The notes: generated by a model from the sequence alone, not told the origin. A stretch of DNA of 64,000 bases from Algoriphagus sp. A40 (GCF_002002735.1 NZ_MUNY01000038.1:1-64000); one strand, 5' to 3'. Shown: positions 44,843 to 53,569, numbered from the stretch's first letter. Program-made: numbers and translations.

Positions 44843-45232
44843 TCAGCTGATGTCTTGGCCAAAAACAAGTTCGTAGCCGTTGTTGTCAAGGATGGAAAAG
44901 TCGCGCATCAGATACTCCCGATCCTCAATGGGAGATTTAATGCTTGCCTTGTCTCTGACCGAATCCCAAAGCTTATCTACCTGGTCGGTCACTATAAAAA
45001 TGCTGCCGGTCAATTGCGGTTTGGGAAAGAATTCCTCCGTGTTGTCTGGGCTTTTGCAATCTTCAGGTTCATCCTGTGGCACGATAAACATGAGTTCAAT
45101 CCCATCTCTGGTCAATGTGACGAAGTTTGGGAAATGACTTTTGCCGCTAAATCCCAAGACAGATTCGTAAAATGAAATTGTCTCCTTTAGATCTTTTGTC
45201 CATAGGATGGGACTGAGTTTTTGGAGTTTCAT
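44843..45232 (-). CDS. VOC-family protein
   Basis: A 129-residue VOC-fold protein with SPILWTKDLKETISFYESVL and REYLMRDFSILDNNGYELVF, the metal-ligand Glu near the end. Function unknown; relatives include bleomycin-resistance and glyoxalase proteins. It sits next to the ADP-ribosyltransferase on the same strand but 67 bases apart. Confidence 0.85.
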   Translation of the reverse strand: MKLQKLSPILWTKDLKETISFYESVLGFSGKSHFPNFVTLTRDGIELMFIVPQDEPEDCKSPDNTEEFFPKPQLTGSIFIVTDQVDKLWDSVRDKASIKSPIEDREYLMRDFSILDNNGYELVFGQDIS

Positions 45233-45299
45233 CTTGGACCGAGGATTTTCTTAGTCAGCTTTTTTCTGAATTTACTTGTCATTGGGTGAAATGTCAATT

Positions 45300-45710
45300 C
45301 TAAATGGCTTCAATCCCAAGTTCCTTCAGCCGGTCCAAGTGGTCCTTCATGGCTTTGAGTTGTTCCGGAGAGTGGCCCTGCCAATCGAGGACTTCTCCTA
45401 TGACCCGAATCGGATTCCGGGTGCGATAGGACTTGGTCGGATTTCCTGGGAACTTCTTGTCTGTCAGATTGGGATCATCTTCAATCGGCCCAGTTGGTTC
45501 TACGATGTAAATTCTGCCGGATCCTTCGCCCAAAGCAAGTTCGGCTCCCCAAACAGCCGCATCCAAGGTGGCTGTCAGGTAAACAAAAGCAGCCTGTTTC
45601 CTCTTTCCGTAGTTAGAATTAAATCCAGGTTCAATCAGGTCTCCAAACTTTAGATTTGCTTTGGTGCCATGATAATAGGGTAGGGAGTTAAGGTTAGGTA
45701 TAGACTCCAT
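45300..45710 (-). CDS. arr: Rifampin ADP-ribosyltransferase
   Basis: A 136-residue Arr-type enzyme that ADP-ribosylates rifamycins using NAD, inactivating the drug. Family features are YYHGTKANLKFGDLIEPGFN, AAFVYLTATLDAAVWGAELA, RIYIVEPTGPIEDDPNLTDK and KKFPGNPTKSYRTRNPIRVI. Length and motifs match full-length Arr. Natural function outside drug exposure is unknown. The gene is chromosomal-looking; no mobile element was seen near it. Confidence 0.93.
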   Translation of the reverse strand: MESIPNLNSLPYYHGTKANLKFGDLIEPGFNSNYGKRKQAAFVYLTATLDAAVWGAELALGEGSGRIYIVEPTGPIEDDPNLTDKKFPGNPTKSYRTRNPIRVIGEVLDWQGHSPEQLKAMKDHLDRLKELGIEAI

Positions 45711-45760
45711 GAACTGAAATTAGGTTTGGCGATTTAGTCTCCGAGTTGCGGTATTCTGAT

Positions 45761-46321
45761 CTAAATGTTTTGAATAGAAATCCTTCTCTTTTCCTTCAAA
45801 GCTTTGAAATAGGAGGGAGTTAATCCGGTCACTTTTTTAAACTGCGAGGATAAATGAGCGATGCTGCTGTAATGAAGCTTATCTGCAATTTCGGAAAAGG
45901 TGTCCTCTCCAAAAATAATCAACTCCTTGATTCGCTCTACTTTCAATGCGATTAAATATTGCTCTATGGTAGTGGCTTCTACTTCAGAGAAAAAATTGGC
46001 TAAATAAGTGTAGCTGTGATTTAATTTTTCACTCAATAATACAGAGAACTTGTTATTGGGTTTCTCATCTGAATTGTAAACATAGTCGATTATGACCTTT
46101 CTGATTTTCTCTATCAAAATTCCCTGCTTTTTTTCTAGCAGTTCTAATCCCACTTTTTTGATTTTCTCATTGAGCTTCTTTTTATCTTCCTCAGTAATTT
46201 CCTCTTGGGTTTCAATTTCCCCCAATTCAACTTTTACAGGGGTGATGTCTAGTTCCTCTAAAGCTTCTTTAACTACAACCTTGCAACTTTCGCAGGCCAT
46301 ATTTCTTACATAGATTTTCAT
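45761..46321 (-). CDS. HMA-domain-linked AraC-family regulator
   Basis: A 186-residue fusion. The N-terminus is an HMA-like metal-binding segment (MKIYVRNMACESCKVVVKEA, with a CxxC pair), about 1-70. The C-terminus is an AraC-type HTH (about 95-180: KLHYSSIAHLSSQFKKVTGL). The natural reading is metal- or redox-responsive gene control. It lies upstream of the arr gene, and the 46435-46457 inverted repeat may be its operator. No metal transporter is adjacent. Confidence 0.88.
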   Translation of the reverse strand: MKIYVRNMACESCKVVVKEALEELDITPVKVELGEIETQEEITEEDKKKLNEKIKKVGLELLEKKQGILIEKIRKVIIDYVYNSDEKPNNKFSVLLSEKLNHSYTYLANFFSEVEATTIEQYLIALKVERIKELIIFGEDTFSEIADKLHYSSIAHLSSQFKKVTGLTPSYFKALKEKRRISIQNI

Positions 46322-46581
46322 ATCCGGATTCTTTTAATTGATAATTAGGAGTAGAAATGTTCCATATTAATCGTGACCCAGCCTTTTTATACCCAACCTG
46401 TTTTCCAGTTTAGAATTGGTGTAAAAGGTAAAAATGCAATGAACAACGTTCACTGCACTGTTAAAAAGTATAACCTTAAGCGCTGATTTGTTTCTTCGTT
46501 TTTTGTTTTGGCTATGGGTTTCCTGAAAATTTCATCTGCCTCACAAAGGTTTTTTGTAGTACTCAGAAATTTACTGATAGA
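46322..46581. other. Intergenic region containing an inverted-repeat candidate operator
   Basis: Between the DUF4142 gene end and the HMA-AraC start. It contains TGCAATGAAC AAC GTTCACTGCA (46435-46457): ten-base inverted arms with one mismatch. No coding region found. Confidence 0.45.
46435..46457. promoter_or_regulatory. Inverted repeat, candidate operator for HMA-AraC
   Basis: Arms TGCAATGAAC and GTTCACTGCA around an AAC spacer, one mismatch. It lies about 115 bases upstream of the HMA-AraC start. No second copy was noticed elsewhere in the window. Confidence 0.4.
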
Positions 46582-47199
46582 TTAGGTTGTCAGTTTATCG
46601 CTTTTCTCCTTACACGCTTTTGCATGATCCAGATGGGTCTTTAGGCCCGGAAGCTTATTGGTAGCCCATGTTTTGATTTCCGTATCTTCAGAATCAGTTG
46701 ATGCTTTTTCAAACAATTTGATCGCATCCTCATGGTGCTTCACCATCATGTCACTGTAGGCCTTGTCAAACTCATTCCCAGCTTTTTCCTCAAGGGAAGT
46801 GTAGGCCTTTTTCGAGTCATCCGTGACCGAGGTAGGGATAGAAACTGATTTAGATTGCGCCAAAGCCGAAAGTTCAGTAAAGGATTTGGAATGGTCGGTT
46901 TCCATCATTTTTCCCATTTCTTTCACATGCGCAGATGTGCCTTTTTGTTGGGCCAATTTTCCCAAACTGATTTCTTCCAGTTGCAATTCAGCTACATCCA
47001 TCAAAAATTTGGTACCGTTGTCATTGTCGATTACGACAATGGTTTCCTCATTATCAGCCAATTTTTCAATGTTTTCTTTTTCAGCTATCTCTTTTGAATC
47101 CATTTTTTTGTTTTCCGAACAAGAAGTGGCGAAGATTAGCGTGCCTGCCAAACAGCTAGTATAAAGCAGGATTGATTTTAAATTGATTAGATTTTTCAT
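46582..47199 (-). CDS. DUF4142 lipoprotein
   Basis: A 205-residue predicted lipoprotein with a signal peptide ending FATSCSEN. The DUF4142 four-helix, ferritin-like-related fold covers about 55-200 (FLMDVAELQLEEISLGKLAQ, YSDMMVKHHEDAIKLFEKA). Metal binding is possible (acidic and His residues) but unproven. It is the last gene of the stress block. Confidence 0.85.
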   Translation of the reverse strand: MKNLINLKSILLYTSCLAGTLIFATSCSENKKMDSKEIAEKENIEKLADNEETIVVIDNDNGTKFLMDVAELQLEEISLGKLAQQKGTSAHVKEMGKMMETDHSKSFTELSALAQSKSVSIPTSVTDDSKKAYTSLEEKAGNEFDKAYSDMMVKHHEDAIKLFEKASTDSEDTEIKTWATNKLPGLKTHLDHAKACKEKSDKLTT

Positions 47200-47271
47200 A
47201 GTCTTGTGGATTAGTTTTCAAAACATGCAAGGAACTCGCCAGAGCCCCTTGCATTTGACTTTATCGGAATC

Positions 47272-47835
47272 CTACCAGTGAATTTCTTCACCCCGGTTAG
47301 TCTTCCAGTTATTTTCCAAGTATTTGCCATCGTCTTCATTTTTCGGTGTAACCGAGATGACGACATTACCTTCTTTGATCCCGGATTCATATAATTTAGC
47401 CCGGGCTTCAGGAATGCCCGAACCCACCAAGGCTCCAATTACTCCTCCAGCAAATCCTCCGGCCCCGGCTCCTGCCAATCCTGCGGCGATCGGTCCGGCG
47501 ATCAGTATTCCCAGTCCGGGAATGACCACACTCGTACCAATTGCAGCTACTACGCCGCCGATTGCGCCGATAGTACCGCCGATGGCAGATCCTTTGCCCG
47601 CATGTTCTGCTGCTTTGGTTCCGATTTCAGTTGATTCAAATTCATCCTCAGTGTAATGGGTTTTCCGTGTTTTATCGGACATGACCAAGTTGATGTCGTC
47701 TTTTGAATATCCTCTTTCGTGCAGGGCATTGTAGGCATTTTCGGTGCTTTCGCGATCACGAAACATTCCTGTCAGCACCCTTGGCTGTGAAGTTCTATTG
47801 CTTAGACCATCGTTTTCGACTCTTGAATTTTCCAT
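47272..47835 (-). CDS. General stress protein with YflT-like and glycine-zipper segments
   Basis: A 187-residue protein. The N-terminal YflT-like segment reads GMFRDRESTENAYNALHERG. The middle, about residues 75-140, is Gly/Ala-rich (GGTIGAIGGVVAAIGTSVVI) and resembles a glycine-zipper membrane insert. Such proteins accompany general stress responses in other bacteria. It sits in a same-strand run with catalase and YciE. Confidence 0.8.
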   Translation of the reverse strand: MENSRVENDGLSNRTSQPRVLTGMFRDRESTENAYNALHERGYSKDDINLVMSDKTRKTHYTEDEFESTEIGTKAAEHAGKGSAIGGTIGAIGGVVAAIGTSVVIPGLGILIAGPIAAGLAGAGAGGFAGGVIGALVGSGIPEARAKLYESGIKEGNVVISVTPKNEDDGKYLENNWKTNRGEEIHW

Positions 47836-47876
47836 TGTTTAGTTGGGTTAGTTGATTGATTTTGAACTGATTGATT

Positions 47877-47996
47877 TTAGGCGCATTGAGTGAGGAGCGC
47901 ATAAATGATGACAAAGACAACTATTGTCCCGAGGCATCCGCCGCCCAGTTTGGAAGCGCCGTATCCCGCTATCAGTCCTTTGAATATGTTGTTCAT
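47877..47996 (-). CDS. 39-aa small hydrophobic protein of the stress block
   Basis: Thirty-nine residues from the ATG at 47996 to the TAA at 47877. It begins MNNIFKGLIAGYGASKLGGG, followed by the hydrophobic helix CLGTIVVFVIIYALL and a short Cys-containing tail. Similar Gly-rich mini-proteins are common in Bacteroidota. It lies 41 bases before the general stress protein start, so it is probably co-transcribed. Too short for ordinary gene calling. Confidence 0.7.
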   Translation of the reverse strand: MNNIFKGLIAGYGASKLGGGCLGTIVVFVIIYALLTQCA

Positions 47997-48030
47997 GTGT
48001 TGAAATTTTTATCTACTTATGTCCACATGG

Positions 48031-48080
48031 AATCCCCATGATCCGTTCCACCTGCTTGGCGGTGCCAAGTCATGGGGATT
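48031..48080. repeat. Compound hairpin between yciE and the small protein gene
   Basis: AATCCCCATGA and TCATGGGGATT pair perfectly (48031-48041 with 48070-48080) and enclose a second stem CTTGGC/GCCAAG. There is no T-run after it on the minus strand, so it is more likely an mRNA structure or attenuation element than a simple terminator. Confidence 0.6.
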
Positions 48081-48094
48081 TCGTTTCTTATTAA

Positions 48095-48670
48095 TTATGC
48101 AGCTTCTTCAGCGGCATCCACATTGATAGCATCCATTGCCACATCAGACAGTTTCAGGTCGGCTTCTTTTTCTTCCTGAAGCGTGGTGGCCAGCAAAGCT
48201 TCCACCTCTGTCATATCCATTGTTTCAGCAAACTGTCGTAGTGTACCGTAGGTAGCAATTTCATAGTGCTCCATTTTTTGCACTGCGGCGATTATGCCGG
48301 CGTCACGCATAGAGCCTTCCTCACAGGTCTCGGTGATGTCATGGGTTTCTTTGATTAGGCCTTCCATGGCGACACATTTTTCACCTTGAGCTTTAATTTT
48401 AATCAAGCCGAATACCTTATCCAATCGGCTGATATGTCCTTTGGTCTCTTCCAAATGTGCAGTCAGAGCGTCTTTCAGATCATCTGAAGTGGACTTTTCG
48501 ACCATTTTTGGAATCGCTTTTAGTGTGGCGTTTTCTGCCCAATAGATGTCTTTCAATCCATGTTCAAACAATTCCATCAATTGCGACGACTTCATGGAAG
48601 CCTTTTTACTGAAGTTGGACTTGTCTGATCCTGAAGTGGACTTTTGCGAAGTGGTTTTTGAATTTTCCAT
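48095..48670 (-). CDS. YciE/YciF ferritin-like protein
   Basis: A 191-residue DUF892 protein with a ferritin-like four-helix bundle (about 25-165): LMELFEHGLKDIYWAENATL, LEETKGHISRLDKVF, MEHYEIATYGTLRQFAETM. The N-terminus is Ser/Lys-rich. YciE/F proteins are stress-induced and linked to catalase clusters. It lies 60 bases from the Mn-catalase gene. Confidence 0.93.
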   Translation of the reverse strand: MENSKTTSQKSTSGSDKSNFSKKASMKSSQLMELFEHGLKDIYWAENATLKAIPKMVEKSTSDDLKDALTAHLEETKGHISRLDKVFGLIKIKAQGEKCVAMEGLIKETHDITETCEEGSMRDAGIIAAVQKMEHYEIATYGTLRQFAETMDMTEVEALLATTLQEEKEADLKLSDVAMDAINVDAAEEAA

Positions 48671-48730
48671 TTTGTGAGTTATTGGTTTAGGTTAAAATTT
48701 GAATTTTGATTGTGCGAGTAAGCCTTTCTC

Positions 48731-49714
48731 TTACCTAGTGGCAGGGATATTTTCTTTCACTTTAGGTTTTTCATTATTCTGATAAAATGACCAACTGATT
48801 ATCCCGTTCTTGGGAGCAGTTGCTTTGTCCACCTCGTCTTTTCTTTTGGCACTCAATTTTTTATTGGCAGTTTGGACGGATTTTTCAGAACGGTCAGTAC
48901 CCCTTGATTTTTCCTCAAGCAGGCCATTGGTATCTTTTACATGCTGAATTGGATCTTGAATGACCTTCCACTCTTCCCCCATGAGCGGGCTAACGCCTTC
49001 ATTCCACGGACCTTTGTAATCTTCACCTTGGGACATGTTGAAGTATTTGTTGCTGTACCGGGGATCGCTTTGCAAAATTCCGGGAGGAAAGTTGGGCTGA
49101 ATGGTGTCCAAAGCCGCCTGAAACATTTGCAAATGGGCAACTTCCCGAGTCATCAAATAGCGTAGGGACTCTTTGACATAGATATCGTCGGTGAATTTCA
49201 TCAGGTTTTCATAGACCATTTTAGCACTCGTCTCCGCGCCGATGTTTAAGCGCAGATCAGCGGTCAAATCGCCCATTCCCATGATATAATTGGCACTCCA
49301 AGGATTGCCTACACTGTCAGTGAGGGTGGGAGTGCCGCCACTTACAATAAAAAAATGCGGATTGACCATGGCTTCGTGGATGTAATCTTCCTTGGCAGCT
49401 GTACCATCAAGAACCTTTGTCAAATCAGATTCATCAGCAGCATTTTTCAATTCTCCATTCACGCCCGTAAGCAACATCTGAATCGTGGCACCGACTATCT
49501 CCAGGTGACTAAACTCCTCCGTCGCGATGTCCATCAACATATCATACTTGTCAGGAGCGGTTTTTCTGCAACCAAATGCCTGGACAAAATATTGCATGGC
49601 AGCTTTCAATTCACCATTGGGACCACCAAACTGTTCCAGCAAAAGTTTGGCAAAACGCACATCGGGTTTAGATACCCTGGCATTAAATTGTAACTCTTTT
49701 ACATGATGAAACAT
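48731..49714 (-). CDS. Manganese catalase
   Basis: A 327-residue dimanganese catalase, which dismutates hydrogen peroxide. Four-helix ligand motifs are ATEEFSHLEIVGATIQM and MTREVAHLQMFQAALD. The start at the ATG 49714 gives the typical MFHHVKELQFNARV; the open frame to 49789 adds an unlikely leader. The C-terminus is Lys/Ser-rich and disordered. It leads the stress block on the minus strand. Confidence 0.94.
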   Translation of the reverse strand: MFHHVKELQFNARVSKPDVRFAKLLLEQFGGPNGELKAAMQYFVQAFGCRKTAPDKYDMLMDIATEEFSHLEIVGATIQMLLTGVNGELKNAADESDLTKVLDGTAAKEDYIHEAMVNPHFFIVSGGTPTLTDSVGNPWSANYIMGMGDLTADLRLNIGAETSAKMVYENLMKFTDDIYVKESLRYLMTREVAHLQMFQAALDTIQPNFPPGILQSDPRYSNKYFNMSQGEDYKGPWNEGVSPLMGEEWKVIQDPIQHVKDTNGLLEEKSRGTDRSEKSVQTANKKLSAKRKDEVDKATAPKNGIISWSFYQNNEKPKVKENIPATR

Positions 49715-50233
49715 AGCCGGTGGATTAGTGTGAAAGTGAAATACAAAGTTGCGGAGAGTAGTTATTTTGACTATTATATAATTATTCAAATAAATTACAT
49801 CATTCCCACATGTATCGATTGGTGAGTCTAAAACTATGCCATCGCTCTGGTTGCTTTGTAAGCTGGATATGCTATAAAAAGTGAAAATTATTGAGAAGAA
49901 TTGACCTCACATTGGGGACAAATTGAGGGGGATTTAACCAATATGAATTGATGTCAAGCTCTGATAATCAATAAGGTTAGAGGGGAATCGAAAAAAATTA
50001 ATTCTATTTGATTGATGTGAAAAAGACATGTTTCATCGGCTGGCTCAAAACCAAGAATACCTACTTCTAGGAATTATAGAAAAAGAAAGTGAGAAATAAT
50101 TTGGCCGAAAATAACTTCCATTTTATCAAATGCCCTTCAAAAAATAGTGGGTTCTCCACTTAATCCAGAGGAGATCCATTAGGAAATTGACTATACAAAT
50201 TTGAATGAAAATGGTAGGCTGAAATAAATGAAT
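49715..50233. other. 519-base intergenic region upstream of catalase
   Basis: No gene or RNA recognised. It should contain the stress-block promoter; no clear TAnnTTTG sequence was found on the minus strand. Confidence 0.4.
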
Positions 50234-50599
50234 CTAGGCTACTCTCAGGATCTTTTCCATCTTTCGACCCATAGCCAACTCATCGACCAGTTTATCCAAA
50301 TACCGGACTTGCTGAGTGAGTGTGTTGTCGATTTCCTCTATCCGATAGCCACAGATTAAGCCGGTAATAAGATGTGCATTGGGGTGGAGTTTTGCTTCCC
50401 GGAAGAAGGTTTCAAAAGTTGCTTTTTGTTCGATAAGTTCTTGGATCCTCCGGTCGCCAAATCCGGTTAGCCATTCGATCACCTGATGCAATTCTTCTTT
50501 GGTGCGGCCTTTTCTCTCCACTTTGGTGACATAGTGCGGATAGACTGAGGAGAAGGTCATTTTTGCCATCCGCTCATTGTGTTCGGGTGTGATTTTCAT
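50234..50599 (-). CDS. DUF2200 family protein
   Basis: A 121-residue protein of the DUF2200 family: RMAKMTFSSVYPHYVTKVER, then VIEWLTGFGDRRIQELI and HLITGLICGYRIEEIDNTLT. Cytoplasmic, function unknown. It lies 21 bases after the DUF1801 gene on the same strand, suggesting co-transcription. Confidence 0.88.
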   Translation of the reverse strand: MKITPEHNERMAKMTFSSVYPHYVTKVERKGRTKEELHQVIEWLTGFGDRRIQELIEQKATFETFFREAKLHPNAHLITGLICGYRIEEIDNTLTQQVRYLDKLVDELAMGRKMEKILRVA

Positions 50600-50620
50600 G
50601 ACTAGTTTTTGATCTATGGA

Positions 50621-51013
50621 TTATTTTAATCTGTCTAACCGACCTTTTCTTTTCACAATGTTTTTATAGTCCCATTGGATTTCTTTTGATTTTTTGAGCC
50701 AGGAAATCAGGTCATTGGTATCGATTTGTTCCAAAGAAGGGTAGAAAACGGAGGCATCTTTAAATTTTTTGCCAACGACATTTAATTTTTCTTCTTCAAA
50801 GCTTGCCCCACTCCAAAACATCAATCGCATACCGGCTTTCTGCTTGCTGTAACCCACAATCGGATTGCCGTCCAAAAACCATACAGGGTGGGCGTGCCAG
50901 ATTTTGCTTTCAGCTTCGGTCAGTTCGCTGTCGATTGTCCGGGCAAGCAGGTCGCAGATTTCTTGGTCATCCCCTGTTTGTTTATTGTTATATGCCTGAA
51001 TTTCCGGGTTCAT
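50621..51013 (-). CDS. DUF1801 family protein
   Basis: About 130 residues from the ATG at 51013. Family features: AESKIWHAHPVWFLDGNPIV, YSKQKAGMRLMFWSG, and the basic tail YKNIVKRKGRLDRLK. A YdhG-like fold; function unknown. A longer frame to 51088 is less likely. Together with DUF2200 it forms a small unit of uncharacterised proteins. Confidence 0.85.
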   Translation of the reverse strand: MNPEIQAYNNKQTGDDQEICDLLARTIDSELTEAESKIWHAHPVWFLDGNPIVGYSKQKAGMRLMFWSGASFEEEKLNVVGKKFKDASVFYPSLEQIDTNDLISWLKKSKEIQWDYKNIVKRKGRLDRLK

Positions 51014-51326
51014 CTGTAGCTGTTTTGAAAACCTTTTGGTTAAACAATTTAGAAAATTAACGACTAAGGCAAGTCTGTTTGTAGGCATATATAATCAAGG
51101 TTGAAAATTGCCCTTTAGGTACAAAATCCAGGCTAATTGCCTCCCATGTCTGTGATGCCTTGTTTAAGTGCATGATAGGGGAAAGCCAACGCCGCTTGGT
51201 TAATTGGCTTTTGCTGATTTTCTTGCAGCCGTTCCTTCACTGACCATCCAACCCAGAATGAGGCTTAGGTAGCCCAAAGAAGCAATTTTCGGATGTAACA
51301 GGAACAGTAAATCACTTAAAGAAAAA
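51014..51326. other. Intergenic region between divergent genes
   Basis: Holds the outward promoters of the DUF1801 unit and the AraC membrane regulator. No other gene seen. Confidence 0.4.
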
Positions 51327-52367
51327 ATGGAGGACCTTTCAATTTCCGGTATCGCCCTGGTTATAGTCAGCGGTTTGGGGGTAATTCATGGCCTTTTGCT
51401 CGCAGCATTTCTTTTCCTGCATCAAAGGGGAAACCGTCTTTCTAATCACTTACTCGGTTCCCTGCTCGTCGTGCTGTCCTTCAGAGTGGGTAAATCCGTG
51501 TTGCTGGAGTTTTCGGAAGACCTGAATGTGAAGCTCATCTTTATAGGCCTTGGTTCCATGCTCTTGATCGGACCTTTGTTTTACCTGTTCTCAAAATCAT
51601 TATCCAAACGCGCATTTTCCCTCCGAGAGAGTCACCTTTTTCATTTTATCCCTGCGATTTTTGGAATTGGGTTTGGCTTTTGGATTCAAGAAAGCCACCT
51701 TAAGACTTATCCCATTTGGGTATTTGTCGCGGCTTACGCGACCTACTATGGACACTACCTCCTGTACCTGCTGGTTGGCTATCGGACGGCGATCAAAGCT
51801 GATGCTATCCAGCCCAGTAATGTCCGGTTGCTTAGACTGATCTTCTTCGGACTGTTGGCTGTTTGGTTCGTTTATTTTTTGAACCTTTTTGACGAAGATA
51901 TCCCCTACATCATCGGGCCGGTTATGTATTCCGCAGTAGCCTATTCCATCAGCTTTGTCATTGTCAAAAACCGCTTTATCGATAAAGTGTATCACGAAAA
52001 ATACAAGTCCACGCAGATTCCGGAGTCTCTCAGCGAGGAGATTTATTCTAGAATCCAAAAGCTGATGGTGGAGGAAAAGGCTTTTAAAAACCCCGACTTG
52101 TCTCTCAAATTGCTGAGTGAACAATTCCGTCAGAGTCCTCAGATTATTTCGATGGTAGTGAATCAAAAGAGTGGTAAAAATTTCAATGCCTACGTCAACC
52201 AATATCGAATTGAAGAAGCGACGAAACAGTTACGGAACCCAAAACTTGAACATTATACCATTTCTGCGATTGCCATGGAATCCGGATTCAACAGCATCTC
52301 CAGCTTCAATACAGCCTTCAAAAAGCAAACCGGACTAACCCCTCTGGCCTTTCGAAATAAGTCCTAA
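51327..52367 (+). CDS. Membrane-anchored AraC-family regulator
   Basis: A 346-residue regulator: the N-terminal half has about seven membrane segments (starting near 7-30, 38-58, 70-88, 100-120, 130-150, 165-185, 195-212), the C-terminus an AraC HTH (about 245-340, FRQSPQIISMVVNQKSGK and AMESGFNSISSFNTAFKKQT). It probably senses a membrane signal and controls nearby genes. The DJ-1/PfpI gene begins 77 bases downstream on the same strand and is the likeliest target. Confidence 0.9.
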   Translation: MEDLSISGIALVIVSGLGVIHGLLLAAFLFLHQRGNRLSNHLLGSLLVVLSFRVGKSVLLEFSEDLNVKLIFIGLGSMLLIGPLFYLFSKSLSKRAFSLRESHLFHFIPAIFGIGFGFWIQESHLKTYPIWVFVAAYATYYGHYLLYLLVGYRTAIKADAIQPSNVRLLRLIFFGLLAVWFVYFLNLFDEDIPYIIGPVMYSAVAYSISFVIVKNRFIDKVYHEKYKSTQIPESLSEEIYSRIQKLMVEEKAFKNPDLSLKLLSEQFRQSPQIISMVVNQKSGKNFNAYVNQYRIEEATKQLRNPKLEHYTISAIAMESGFNSISSFNTAFKKQTGLTPLAFRNKS

Positions 52368-52444
52368 AATGATCAATTGCTCTTTCGGAATGATCATTTC
52401 GGGAGATTTGGACTCTTTGGCACCCCTTCTTTGTGCAAAAAAAC

Positions 52445-53560
52445 ATGCACATGTCAAAAGCTAAAAAATTGCTGAAGTGGTCACTGATTGCAGTGACGGT
52501 ATCCCTCATTTTATTGGCCGGTTTCGGATGGTGGTTTATGGGGCTGTTACCTCCGTCGAATCCTTCTGCCGAAAATATCAAAGCTGTCCTGCCAAGTTCT
52601 TTGGTTTATCTGAATGAAAAACCCAGCCCAACCAGAGGTAAAATTTTGGCCGTGGTCACCAGTACCGATTCTATTGGAAGCTCGGGCAAGCGGACAGGGT
52701 ACGAACTGACCGAGCTTGCTCAAGGCTACAGTGTTTTTGTGGCCAATGGATTTGAAGTGGACATTGCCAGTCCAAAGGGCGGAGAGCCTCCCCTGGTGCT
52801 CGATGAGGAAGATATGGGGGTCTATGATTATGCGTTTCTCAATGATCCCATTGCTCAAAGCAAACTAAAAGAAACCATCCTGATGGACCAGGTCCGGATC
52901 GAGGATTATGAGGCGATTTACCTGGTTGGGGGAAAAGGCGCCATGTTTGACTTTCCGGATCATCCGTCGATGCAGCTGTCCATTAGGGCTTTGCATGAGC
53001 GCGGGAAGGTAATCGGGGCAGTTTGCCATGGTCCCGCAGCTTTGGTAAATGTAAAATTGGCTGACGGCACCCCCTTTTTGAAAGACAGGAAGGTGTGTTC
53101 ATTTACCAACAAGGAAGAGCTTTTTCTGATCCAGGATGCCCGAGAGCTATTTCCATTCCTTCTTCAGGATAAATTGGCAGAAAGTGGCGCCTCCTTTTCC
53201 GAAGGTCCTATGTATCTTGAAAATGTGGTGATTGACGGGACGCTGGTGACCGGGCAAAACCCCTGGTCCACCTGGACCACTGCCGAGGCGATGGTGAGGC
53301 AGTTGGGATTCGAACCCAAAAAGCGGGAAAAGTCAGCTGCTGAAAATACCGTTTCGATCTTGAATGCTTACGAAAAAGACGGGTATGCCAAAGCCAAACT
53401 GCTGATTGAAGGAATGAACCAGGGTGAAAAACAGGAGATCGACAGGAACCTGATGGCCATGCATGCCTTGGTGGCGGCGATGCAGTGGGAGATCTCAAGA
53501 GGGGTAGAACTCATCGGGCTCCTGCGCTATGCAGCCTCTTTTGTGGAAAAGAGCCAATAA
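52445..53560 (+). CDS. Membrane-anchored DJ-1/PfpI-family protein
   Basis: About 371 residues. An N-terminal membrane helix (about 10-32) precedes a DJ-1/PfpI domain with nucleophile Cys in GAVCHGPAAL and its Glu in the EVDIASPKGGEPP region. The C-terminal 80 residues form a separate helical extension. The family includes glyoxalases, amidotransferases and proteases. The GTG at 52433 is an alternative start; I used the ATG at 52445. It follows the AraC regulator. Confidence 0.85.
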   Translation: MHMSKAKKLLKWSLIAVTVSLILLAGFGWWFMGLLPPSNPSAENIKAVLPSSLVYLNEKPSPTRGKILAVVTSTDSIGSSGKRTGYELTELAQGYSVFVANGFEVDIASPKGGEPPLVLDEEDMGVYDYAFLNDPIAQSKLKETILMDQVRIEDYEAIYLVGGKGAMFDFPDHPSMQLSIRALHERGKVIGAVCHGPAALVNVKLADGTPFLKDRKVCSFTNKEELFLIQDARELFPFLLQDKLAESGASFSEGPMYLENVVIDGTLVTGQNPWSTWTTAEAMVRQLGFEPKKREKSAAENTVSILNAYEKDGYAKAKLLIEGMNQGEKQEIDRNLMAMHALVAAMQWEISRGVELIGLLRYAASFVEKSQ

Positions 53561-53569
53561 ACCGCATTG

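Noticed and set aside
44723..45175. Plus-strand 150-codon frame over a VOC gene
   Set aside because: Overlaps the VOC gene 44843-45232 on the other strand and has no recognisable features.
52367..52399. Inverted repeat AAATGATCA/TGATCATTT as a terminator
   Set aside because: Arms are only nine bases and the following T-run is three; it overlaps the AraC stop. It could be an operator but was not supported.
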